From Sedimentisphaerales bacterium (GTDB taxonomy: Bacteria; Planctomycetota; Phycisphaerae; Sedimentisphaerales; SM23-30): DNA of 5,115 nt. The stretch is taken from assembly GCA_030634605.1 (NCBI GenBank), contig DAOWAK010000133.1, positions 1 to 5,115 of the forward strand. The letters are read 5' to 3'. Both the position numbers and the translations under genes were made by a program. This document shows positions 1-5,115 of this stretch, piece after piece; position 1 is the first letter of the stretch; each line of letters opens with the position of its first letter. The notes under the pieces were generated by a model. That model saw only the letters and a program-made list of their open reading frames with translations. It was not told the origin of the DNA and ran no database searches.

Positions 1-1
1 G

Positions 2-1546
2 TACGCGTCCATGGCTGATTATCTCGGTGCCAGTCCTGACGATTCTCCCGTGGTGTTCGGTATTGGTCGAGGCTGGTGGGGTAACGGGGCCGTTGCCGGG
101 GGCAAACATTATCCAGCCGGTCATCGTTGCAGGGACACCCTGGTACGAGACCGCCAGTCTTACCGTGACAGGTACAAATACAAATTCCACGGCCAATATA
201 CCAACGGCGGACTGGACATCTGGGCGCGATACACCAGCGGTGGTGAAACCCAGCTGCGACACGCCATGTTTGAGAACTGGATGGGATCGCAGCCTCCGGC
301 AGACCAGGGACAGGGCTATCAACAGGCAACGGTGTATGGCAGCTACGAGCGTGATTTGACCGATGAGTTATCGATTAAATTCGCGCTCAGCTACGACACG
401 TTTAATATAGCTCAAAACATCTTTACCGACACGTTTAGCTATCGGGAAGATGAGTATTACGCCAGGGCGATTGCCAAATGGAATCCCACTCAGAACCACT
501 CGATTGCGTTCGGAGGCGAGTGGTCCCGTGAGGAGTTTGGTCTGAGTGGGCACGGCTATCCGGATACAGGAGCGTCGAATTCCATATCAGGCGATTCTAT
601 GCCTCGCTGGGGCACGGATACAAGGTCGCTGGTGGGTGAGTGGCAGTGGCATTTTGCCGATCAATGGAGCAGTTTTATCGGCGGCAGAATCGATTGGCAT
701 CCCTTTACGCCGGTGATGTTTTCTCCCCGCGCCGCGGTGGTGCATACCCCAAATAAAAAAGATACCTGGAAATTTATGTGGTCGAATTCGGTCCGAATGC
801 ACGGCGCCGAAGTACTAAAGGCCAAGCAGGACGAAGGAGAAGGAGATCAAAAACCGGAAAAGCTTGGTGTCTTCGAACTTCGCTACGAACGTCAACACAA
901 CGAAAATCTCTGGTTCGGCGCTTCGGCGTATTATAACGATCACGATATCATAGGCTGGAATCAGGAAGGCGATGCAGGAACCGACAGGCAGTTGGGGAAT
1001 ATGAGAACGGTGGGAGCCGAGTTGGAAGCGATCTACAAAACAGATCGGGCCAAATTTACCGTTTCGCATGGTTGGACGAAGCTAATCAATTTCAGACTCG
1101 ACGGTCCCGAAGTGGATACGGCACTCACCGCCGAGCCGTACGGGTACGGCGACGACCTGGCCAACTGGCATAACCAGGTAACCAAGCTGATCGGCCACTA
1201 TAAAATAACCGACAAATGGGACGTGGATGGTTCATTGCGAATCTACTGGGGTCTGCCGGGCGGCGAAGATTTCGCCAAATACAGAAATCAGTTCATCGCC
1301 GACGGTGGAGATGACCCGCCCTGGAAAGCTGGATATACCCGTCCCTTTGAACCGAGTTTCTTTCTGGGCCTGGGAACCACCTATGAGCCGGTTGAGCATC
1401 TTGTGGTTCGGGCCGACGCGTTTAATGTCCTGGGTTGGATTGATCACCGTTTGAACAAACGGTTCTACGGCTTCGACGCGGACGCACCTGCTGATTACCG
1501 GTCGCCGGCGCCCGCTTTTGCGGTTTCGCTTACCTATACATTCTAA
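2..1546 (+). CDS. TonB-dependent outer-membrane receptor, C-terminal part (5' end outside window)
   Basis: This is probably a TonB-dependent receptor, an outer-membrane beta-barrel that imports a ligand using TonB energy; the ligand cannot be read. The frame is open to the left edge, so the ATG at 11 is most likely internal. Counting from that Met, residues 4-30 resemble the end of a plug domain (DYLGAS, then WGNGAVAG, compare the family pattern RGPG..LWG.NAVAGVINII). The rest is barrel: alternating aromatic/polar strands, a family-like FSPRAAVVHTP at 237-247, KPEKLGVFELRYE at 281-293 and AYYND at 306-310. The protein ends in LTYTF, with the terminal aromatic residue expected of barrels inserted by the Bam complex. 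Family members are usually 600-900 residues, so the signal peptide, TonB box and most of the plug lie outside. The plug/barrel junction (about 85-150) may be frameshifted. No neighbour suggests a substrate. Family assignment is fairly secure; completeness is not. Confidence 0.8.
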   Translation, partial: YASMADYLGASPDDSPVVFGIGRGWWGNGAVAGGKHYPAGHRCRDTLVRDRQSYRDRYKYKFHGQYTNGGLDIWARYTSGGETQLRHAMFENWMGSQPPADQGQGYQQATVYGSYERDLTDELSIKFALSYDTFNIAQNIFTDTFSYREDEYYARAIAKWNPTQNHSIAFGGEWSREEFGLSGHGYPDTGASNSISGDSMPRWGTDTRSLVGEWQWHFADQWSSFIGGRIDWHPFTPVMFSPRAAVVHTPNKKDTWKFMWSNSVRMHGAEVLKAKQDEGEGDQKPEKLGVFELRYERQHNENLWFGASAYYNDHDIIGWNQEGDAGTDRQLGNMRTVGAELEAIYKTDRAKFTVSHGWTKLINFRLDGPEVDTALTAEPYGYGDDLANWHNQVTKLIGHYKITDKWDVDGSLRIYWGLPGGEDFAKYRNQFIADGGDDPPWKAGYTRPFEPSFFLGLGTTYEPVEHLVVRADAFNVLGWIDHRLNKRFYGFDADAPADYRSPAPAFAVSLTYTF

Positions 1547-1588
1547 AGGGTGTCGCGTCAGCTTGATGTAGGCATAATATTCCAGTTG

Positions 1589-1605
1589 TATACCCATTGG
1601 GTATA
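1589..1605. repeat. Short perfect hairpin between convergent genes
   Basis: TATACCC at 1589-1595 and GGGTATA at 1599-1605 form a perfect 7-bp inverted repeat with a 3-base loop (ATT). It lies between the receptor stop at 1546 and the end of the nfo remnant at 1637. An outer pair, AATATTC at 1576-1582 and GAATATT at 1623-1629, could enclose it. Neither strand shows a T-run directly after the stem, so it is not a standard intrinsic terminator. It could still act as a weak bidirectional transcript end or a protein-binding palindrome. The rest of 1547-1636 shows nothing recognisable. Confidence 0.4.
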
Positions 1606-1636
1606 ATACCATATCTAAATGAGAATATTGTGAAGC

Positions 1637-1881
1637 TTATTTTGCCAGGCGGCGCAGGATAGCAAGGTTCAGCATGTCGAGGCTGCGGCCGCCGGGGGAG
1701 AGGCCTTTGGGGGTTTCCAGGATGAAGGGCAATTTACGAGTGCGGGGGTCGGTGAGGAAGTTTTTAAAGCCACGGTTTCTGATGAAGCCTTCACCGATGT
1801 GTTCGTGGCGGCCAACAGAGCGTTTTCGATTCCACCGGCAACCGACATGTGGGCGCCTAATATAGGCCAATCAATCGTCAT
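1637..1881 (-). pseudogene. nfo: Remnant of nfo (endonuclease IV) with internal deletion and frame change
   Basis: Endonuclease IV is a metal-dependent AP endonuclease of base excision repair, normally about 280 residues. Here only its two ends are present. From the ATG at 1881-1879 one frame reads ILGAHMSVAGGIENALLA, a typical Nfo N-terminus. From about 1810 a different frame reads RHEHIGEGFI, then LPFILETPKG and DMLNLAILRRLAK, ending at the TAA at 1639-1637, which is a typical Nfo C-terminus. Roughly 190 middle residues, with most of the metal-binding His/Glu/Asp set, are absent. The Asp normally before RH (family motif DRH) reads as Gly at the join. The His of that motif and the Glu of the ILET motif remain. 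The start lies 2 bases after the hisF stop, so it was probably co-transcribed with hisF. It could be a real decayed gene or a mis-assembly that removed the middle. Confidence 0.75.
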
Positions 1882-1883
1882 GT

Positions 1884-2645
1884 TTATTTTACTGCCACGC
1901 CCTGGGTGCGTAGATATTCTTTTAACTCAGGGATATCAATGATATGAAAGTGAAAGACCGAAGCCGCTAACAGAATGGTTGCCCCGGCCTGGACCGCTTC
2001 GTAAAAGTGTTCGAGCTTACCCGCTCCACCGCTGGCGACTATTTCGGCGGAAACAGCCGAGGCCATCGCCCGGATTACCGGCAAGTCAAAACCGGTCTGG
2101 GCACCGTCACCGGCTTTGCTGGTGGGCAGAATCACGTTGACGCCGTAGCCATCCACCTGCTTGGCCCACTCCAGGGCATCAGATCCGGTAGCCGTTCTGC
2201 CACCGTCGATATAAACTTCATAACCTGAGGGCAGTTGGGGATTCTGATCGACATCGATAGCGACGGTTACTTTTTCCGGGCCGAATTCATTTACCATTTC
2301 TGCTATAACTTCCGGCCGACGAAAAGCGGCACTGCTGGTGGAAATCTTATCCGCGCCCGCTTCAAGCACTGCTGCGGCAGAAGCAACATCGTTGATACCT
2401 CCTCCGACGGTAAATGGTATGGTAGTTGCCTGGGCGACCTTTTGAACCACATCGAGCATGGTTTTACGCCCCTCGATGGTAGCGGTAATATCCAGCAAGG
2501 CCAGCTCGTCGGCCCCGGCCTGGCAGTAAGCTTTGGCGCACTCGACCGGGTCGCCGGCATCTTTGATATCCACAAAGTGCACGCCTTTAACCACCCGACC
2601 ATTTTGCATATCCAGACACGGCATGATACGAATTTTATTAGCCAT
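1884..2645 (-). CDS. hisF: Imidazole glycerol phosphate synthase, cyclase subunit HisF
   Basis: HisF is the cyclase half of IGP synthase. Using ammonia from the glutaminase HisH, it converts PRFAR to imidazole glycerol phosphate (histidine pathway) and AICAR (returned to purines); it is cytoplasmic. The 253-residue (beta/alpha)8 barrel has the usual length. Visible family marks are PCLDM with catalytic Asp12, GRVVKG with Lys20, DELALLDITAT (46-56), FTVGGGI (78-84), AIDVD with catalytic Asp131, ASGGAGK (204-210) and LAASVFHF (226-233). Two loops differ from the common form. The usual LLTSxDxDGT reads LPTSKAGDGA (173-182), keeping Thr175 and Asp180. The usual SxNT/SxNS phosphate loop reads STSS (102-105), lacking the Asn. 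No hisH or other his gene is in the window; the only downstream partner is the nfo remnant, 2 bases away. The start is supported by AAGGAG upstream. The divergent neighbour is kdsD. Confidence 0.95.
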   Translation of the reverse strand: MANKIRIMPCLDMQNGRVVKGVHFVDIKDAGDPVECAKAYCQAGADELALLDITATIEGRKTMLDVVQKVAQATTIPFTVGGGINDVASAAAVLEAGADKISTSSAAFRRPEVIAEMVNEFGPEKVTVAIDVDQNPQLPSGYEVYIDGGRTATGSDALEWAKQVDGYGVNVILPTSKAGDGAQTGFDLPVIRAMASAVSAEIVASGGAGKLEHFYEAVQAGATILLAASVFHFHIIDIPELKEYLRTQGVAVK

Positions 2646-2652
2646 GAAAAAG

Positions 2653-2658
2653 CTCCTT
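2653..2658 (-). promoter_or_regulatory. Ribosome binding site of hisF
   Basis: On the minus strand AAGGAG lies 7 bases before the ATG at 2645-2643. This strong Shine-Dalgarno sequence fixes the hisF start at MANKIRIMPCLD, matching the usual HisF N-terminus. Confidence 0.75.
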
Positions 2659-2670
2659 TAGTTTGATGGC

Positions 2671-2718
2671 GAAAGTGAATTATTCTGCATATTCACCCAG
2701 CAGAGTACATTCACTTTC
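2671..2718. repeat. Nested inverted repeat upstream of hisF
   Basis: GAAAGTGAAT (2671-2680) and ATTCACTTTC (2709-2718) are perfect 10-bp inverted arms. Inside them TCTGC (2684-2688) and GCAGA (2700-2704) form a second 5-bp stem with an 11-base loop, separated from the outer stem by a 3x4-base internal loop. A third ATTCAC copy sits in the loop at 2691-2696. The element lies about 25 bases upstream of the hisF start. It could be a structured hisF leader, or a regulator's operator serving hisF alone or both divergent genes. Which of these applies cannot be told from one sequence. Confidence 0.5.
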
Positions 2719-2797
2719 AGCAAAAATCAAGTAGGAAAAAAGCCGGTCCCACTTAAAGGAAATGTGCGCGAAAAATCCGGTTTTTTAGGAAATTTGT

Positions 2798-2817
2798 TGA
2801 TTTTGGCTGATTTTGGG
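2798..2817 (+). repeat. Twin 10-bp direct repeat upstream of the kdsD promoter
   Basis: TGATTTTGGC (2798-2807) is followed directly by TGATTTTGGG (2808-2817), identical at 9 of 10 positions. The copies are about one helical turn apart and end 15 bases before the -35 box of the kdsD promoter, where an activator could sit. The function is inferred from position only; it may be chance in a T/G-rich stretch. Confidence 0.35.
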
Positions 2818-2832
2818 GGCTAATTCTCGACC

Positions 2833-2861
2833 TTGACGTGTGTGGGTAAATAGGCGATAAT
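2833..2861 (+). promoter_or_regulatory. Sigma70-type promoter for kdsD-kdsC-lptC-like
   Basis: TTGACG (2833-2838) and GATAAT (2856-2861) match the -35 and -10 consensus at 5 of 6 positions each, with the ideal 17-bp spacer. Transcription would start near 2868, giving a leader of about 40 bases before the kdsD ATG at 2908. This is the only good promoter match seen in the divergent region and would drive the whole Kdo/LPS cluster. Confidence 0.65.
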
Positions 2862-2907
2862 CCCTTTTGTTCGCAGATTAATACAAGTATCTAGAATTGG
2901 GAAGGTT

Positions 2908-3909
2908 ATGGCGGCAAAAGCACAGGTTAAAATTGAGCTCAAAGAAGCCCGGCAGTTGATATTGCGGGAGGCGGCGGCACTGTCGGGGCTGGCAGAGAAT
3001 CTGGATGACGGATTCGCCGCGGCGGTGCGGATGGTGTATGAGTGCAAAGGGTCGGTGGTGGTGACCGGAATCGGCAAGGCGGGAATTGTCGGCCAGAAGA
3101 TTTCGGCGACGCTGGCATCGACGGGAACGCCAAGTCATTTTTTGCATGCGGCTGAGGCGGTGCACGGTGATCTGGGGCGGCTGCGGAAAGAGGACGTGGC
3201 GATTGTGTTGAGCCACAGCGGATCGAGCGAAGAGATTGTTCGGCTGATCGCGTTAATTAAGCAACTGGGCAATAAGATGATCGGTATTACCGGCAAACTG
3301 GATTCACCACTGGCCCAGCATAGCGATGTTACGGTTTCGCTGGGGCGGATCGAGGAGATTTGTCCGCTGGGACTGGCCCCGACAGCGAGCACGACCTGCA
3401 TGTTGGCGCTGGGCGATGCGCTGGCAATGACGGTGATGAAAATGCGGGATTTTCAGTCGGAAGATTACGCGCGCTATCATCCCGGCGGGGCGCTGGGGCG
3501 TCAACTGGTAACGGTTGAGCAGGCAGCTTTGTTTACCCGGGGCAAGTCACTGCCGATGGTGTCGGACAAACTGACGGTATCGCAGGCGATTGCCCAGGCG
3601 GATGCCCAGACCGAGATGCGACACGGTTCGGTACTGCTGGTGGATGAGGCGGGGCAGCTGAGCGGGATTATTACGGATGGGGATTTGCGGCGGGCGCTGG
3701 AGAAGCAGGGAGCGGCGCTGCAGGAGTGTCCGGTGGCGAAGATTATGACACCCAAGCCAACAGTGGTCCGGCCGAACACGCTGGCCAGTGAGGCGATGGC
3801 GATTTTTCACGAAAAACGAATCGATGAGATACCTGTGGTCGATGAGGATGGGCGACCCGTAGGGCTGATCGATGTGCAGGATGTAGTGGCGCTGAAAGTG
3901 GTGCAATAA
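2908..3909 (+). CDS. kdsD: D-arabinose 5-phosphate isomerase (SIS domain plus two CBS domains)
   Basis: The enzyme interconverts D-ribulose 5-phosphate and D-arabinose 5-phosphate, the first committed step toward Kdo for LPS, in the cytoplasm. The 333 residues match the usual 320-330. The N-terminal SIS sugar-isomerase domain spans about 35-180, with TGIGKAG (53-59), HAAEAVHGDLG (80-90), SHSGSSEE (102-109), CPLGLAPTASTT (152-163) and YHPGGALG (190-197). By comparison with E. coli KdsD, Lys57, a Glu at 108/109, Glu150 and His191 are the expected active-site residues, and all are present. Two CBS domains follow (about 206-268 and 276-330), with GIITDGDLRRAL at 253-264 and PVGLIDVQDVV at 317-327. 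The start follows GGGAAGG at 2899-2905, rather close to the ATG. It heads the cluster, 50 bases before kdsC. A capsule-type paralogue (KpsF) would look alike, but the kdsC neighbour favours KdsD. Confidence 0.94.
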   Translation: MAAKAQVKIELKEARQLILREAAALSGLAENLDDGFAAAVRMVYECKGSVVVTGIGKAGIVGQKISATLASTGTPSHFLHAAEAVHGDLGRLRKEDVAIVLSHSGSSEEIVRLIALIKQLGNKMIGITGKLDSPLAQHSDVTVSLGRIEEICPLGLAPTASTTCMLALGDALAMTVMKMRDFQSEDYARYHPGGALGRQLVTVEQAALFTRGKSLPMVSDKLTVSQAIAQADAQTEMRHGSVLLVDEAGQLSGIITDGDLRRALEKQGAALQECPVAKIMTPKPTVVRPNTLASEAMAIFHEKRIDEIPVVDEDGRPVGLIDVQDVVALKVVQ

Positions 3910-3946
3910 AACATGCCCGAGCAAGCGTGGTAACGGCATCCGATTG

Positions 3947-3952
3947 AAAGGG
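3947..3952 (+). promoter_or_regulatory. Ribosome binding site that sets the TTG start of kdsC
   Basis: AAAGGG lies 7 bases before TTG at 3960-3962. The nearer ATG at 3955 is followed by GGT TGA and codes for nothing. The next in-frame ATG (3993) falls inside the catalytic DVDG region and would cut off a needed beta strand. The TTG start is therefore preferred. Confidence 0.6.
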
Positions 3953-3959
3953 TGATGGG

Positions 3960-4472
3960 TTGAAAAAAGTTCCGCAGGTAAAGTTGTTGGCGATGGATGT
4001 GGACGGGGTGCTGACGGACGGGACGATTGTTGTGCATCCGGACGGAAGCGAATCGAAAAATTTTCATGTCCATGACGGCGGATGGATTCGTATCTGGCGG
4101 CGGCTGGGACTGCAGACGGCGATTATCACCGGCCGACAGTGTCCGGCGGTGGAGCATCGGGCGAAGATGCTGGAGATTGAGTTTGTGTACCAGAAGGCTT
4201 TGGACAAGCTACCGGTGTTCGATCAACTGATAGAGGAATCAGGCGTGCCGGCTCAGGATGTGGCGTTTATCGGAGATGATGTTTTTGATCTGCCGATTAT
4301 CCGTCGCGCCGGTTTCAGTGCTGCGGTGGCGGACGCGATACCGGAGATTCGACAGGCGGCCGACGTTACTACCAAAGCCCCGGGCGGCAAAGGAGCGGTG
4401 GGAGAGTTTATCCGCTTTTTGCTCAAAGAGATGGGGCTGTGGGAAAAGGCGCTGGAAAAATACAATCGCTGA
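3960..4472 (+). CDS. kdsC: 3-deoxy-D-manno-octulosonate 8-phosphate phosphatase (KdsC)
   Basis: KdsC removes phosphate from Kdo 8-phosphate to give free Kdo, two steps after KdsD in the same cytoplasmic pathway (KdsA, not seen here, acts between them). It is a capless HAD-superfamily phosphatase of 170 residues, the usual size. Motif I is MDVDGVLTDG (12-21) with nucleophile Asp13 and acid/base Asp15. Motif II is IITGR (55-59) with Thr57. The motif III lysine is probably Lys83 in ALDKLP. Motif IV is IGDDVFD (104-110), providing the Mg-binding aspartates. The C-terminal GGKGAVGEF (142-150) matches the substrate-closing tail typical of KdsC (GGRGAV in E. coli). It begins with TTG, with AAAGGG in front. 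It sits 50 bases after kdsD and 60 bases before the LptC-like gene, probably in one transcript. The related N-acylneuraminate-pathway phosphatases are an alternative, made unlikely by the kdsD neighbour. Confidence 0.93.
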   Translation: MKKVPQVKLLAMDVDGVLTDGTIVVHPDGSESKNFHVHDGGWIRIWRRLGLQTAIITGRQCPAVEHRAKMLEIEFVYQKALDKLPVFDQLIEESGVPAQDVAFIGDDVFDLPIIRRAGFSAAVADAIPEIRQAADVTTKAPGGKGAVGEFIRFLLKEMGLWEKALEKYNR

Positions 4473-4532
4473 TGAGTATTTTTAACAGGAAAAAAATAAC
4501 ACGTCAGGTTGACGCGATAAAAGAGCAATCAA

Positions 4533-5115
4533 ATGGCTAAAAAAATAATTCTGTTTGCGGTGACGCTGGTGAGTGTGCTGGTGGTTTTTCTGATTTATCA
4601 ACAGAGCACCGGTGTTGACGGTCCGACAGGTACACAGGAGCAGATGTTACCGAGGCCGCCGGCCGATAATACTGAGACGGTCACGCCCCTGTCCGGCGGG
4701 ACACTGGAGACCGGCAAGATTGAACTGCGTGGGTCTGAGAAACTGGTCTTTACCGCTACAGACAAAGGGCGGATCGTGCGGAAGTTCGGTTTTGCCGAGC
4801 GGCTGGAAAGTTCGGCGGGGATATTGAAAATCAGTCAGCCCTGGGTGCAGATTTTTCCGAAAGATCCGCAGTCTCGCAGCATTGTAGAGATCACGGCCCG
4901 GACAGGAAGTGTACCGGTGGAGAGTTCTTCGGGGCGGATTGAGATGCCGCAGATGGGTCAGCTTGAAGACGTGCGGGTCGAGATGATTCAGCTGGGGCCT
5001 GATCAGCAGGGATTGGCGATTCCATCTGAGCGGGATGCGGCGGTTGAATACGCGGTCGAGATGGAAGTTCTGCTTGAAGGTCTGGTGGGGTTTGAACTGG
5101 AATTTTCGCGGCTGA
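4533..5115 (+). CDS. LptC/LptA-like LPS transport protein, N-terminal part (3' end outside window)
   Basis: The frame stays open from the ATG at 4533 to the right edge, giving 194 residues with no stop. An in-frame TAA at 4518-4520 and no other start codon after it fix this ATG; the Shine-Dalgarno is weak (AAGAG, 4521-4525). Residues 1-4 are MAKK and 5-22 form one hydrophobic helix, with no signal-peptidase site, so it looks like an inner-membrane anchor with the rest in the periplasm, as in LptC. Residues 28-60 are a Pro/Gly/Thr-rich linker. From about 64 a beta-rich domain begins (KIELRGSEKLVF, IVEITARTGSV, QLEDVRVEM), loosely like the LptC/LptA/OstA jellyroll. Position after kdsD-kdsC is where lptC usually lies. 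I infer a role in moving LPS from the inner to the outer membrane. Residues 64-194 already exceed most of a typical LptC (about 190 in total), so it may be a longer lineage-specific form. Sequence similarity is weak; context carries the call. Confidence 0.6.
   Translation, partial: MAKKIILFAVTLVSVLVVFLIYQQSTGVDGPTGTQEQMLPRPPADNTETVTPLSGGTLETGKIELRGSEKLVFTATDKGRIVRKFGFAERLESSAGILKISQPWVQIFPKDPQSRSIVEITARTGSVPVESSSGRIEMPQMGQLEDVRVEMIQLGPDQQGLAIPSERDAAVEYAVEMEVLLEGLVGFELEFSRL

Noticed and set aside
11..13. ATG at 11 as the true start of the receptor gene
   Set aside because: The frame is open to the left edge, there is no signal peptide after this ATG, and the protein begins near the end of a plug domain, so the gene must start outside the window.
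1232..1612. 126-residue open frame on the minus strand antisense to the receptor
   Set aside because: It has no recognisable domain, an ordinary Arg/Pro-type composition of an antisense shadow, and it overlaps a well-supported barrel.
2235..2666. 143-residue plus-strand frame antisense to hisF
   Set aside because: It lies almost wholly within hisF, whose frame is well conserved; the content looks like a shadow.
2736..2786. AAAAAAGCCGG ... CCGGTTTTTT as an intrinsic terminator
   Set aside because: The stem needs a bulged G and a 30-base loop and is mostly A-T pairs, and no gene on either strand ends here, so there is nothing to terminate.
3547..3939. 130-residue minus-strand frame over the CBS part of kdsD
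   Set aside because: It is rich in His, Arg and Leu as expected from the complement of a GC-rich gene, with no domain or ribosome binding site seen.
4502..4514. CGTCA-GGT-TGACG palindrome between kdsC and the LptC-like gene as an operator or promoter
   Set aside because: The arms are only 5 bp, and the TTGACG in it has no -10 box at a proper distance (the bases 17 on read AATGGC).
1..5115. CRISPR array, tRNA/rRNA, insertion sequence, toxin-antitoxin or defence system
   Set aside because: No regular spaced repeats, cloverleaf or rRNA-like segment, transposase-like frame or terminal inverted repeats were seen, and every coding stretch is accounted for by the genes listed.

Overview
The window looks like a chromosomal stretch from a diderm (Gram-negative) bacterium that makes Kdo-containing lipopolysaccharide. 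It carries the C-terminal part of a TonB-dependent outer-membrane receptor, a complete hisF, and the start of a Kdo/LPS cluster (kdsD, kdsC, then an LptC/LptA-like gene). The proteins are clearly not enterobacterial. The KdsC wording (FHVHDG, AVEHRAK, KLPVFDQL) and the unusual gene after kdsC remind me of Planctomycetota/Phycisphaerae-type genomes. That placement is from memory and of low confidence; another LPS-bearing non-proteobacterial lineage is equally possible.

Layout. Positions 2-1546 (+) hold the C-terminal part of a TonB-dependent receptor, open at the left edge of the window; its first ~150 bases (end of the plug domain) appear frame-disturbed. A short convergent junction (1547-1636) contains a small perfect hairpin. 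On the minus strand, 1637-1881 is a remnant of nfo (endonuclease IV) whose two ends survive but whose middle is missing. It starts 2 bases after the stop of hisF (1884-2645, -). The 262-base divergent region 2646-2907 holds the hisF ribosome binding site, a nested 10-bp inverted repeat, a twin 10-bp direct repeat and a good sigma70-type promoter reading right. From that promoter run kdsD (2908-3909), kdsC (3960-4472, TTG start) and an N-terminally anchored LptC/LptA-like gene (4533 to the right edge, truncated by the window).

How the genes fit together. KdsD makes arabinose 5-phosphate from ribulose 5-phosphate. KdsC dephosphorylates Kdo 8-phosphate later in the same pathway. The third gene probably belongs to the transenvelope LPS transport bridge. 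This is a classic Kdo-synthesis-to-LPS-export gene order. HisF is a stand-alone histidine/purine branch-point enzyme here, with no hisH or other his gene visible. I found no RNA genes, CRISPR array, insertion sequence or integration site, and no convincing undescribed system. The items most worth a second look are the internally deleted nfo, the altered loops of HisF, and the structured divergent control region.
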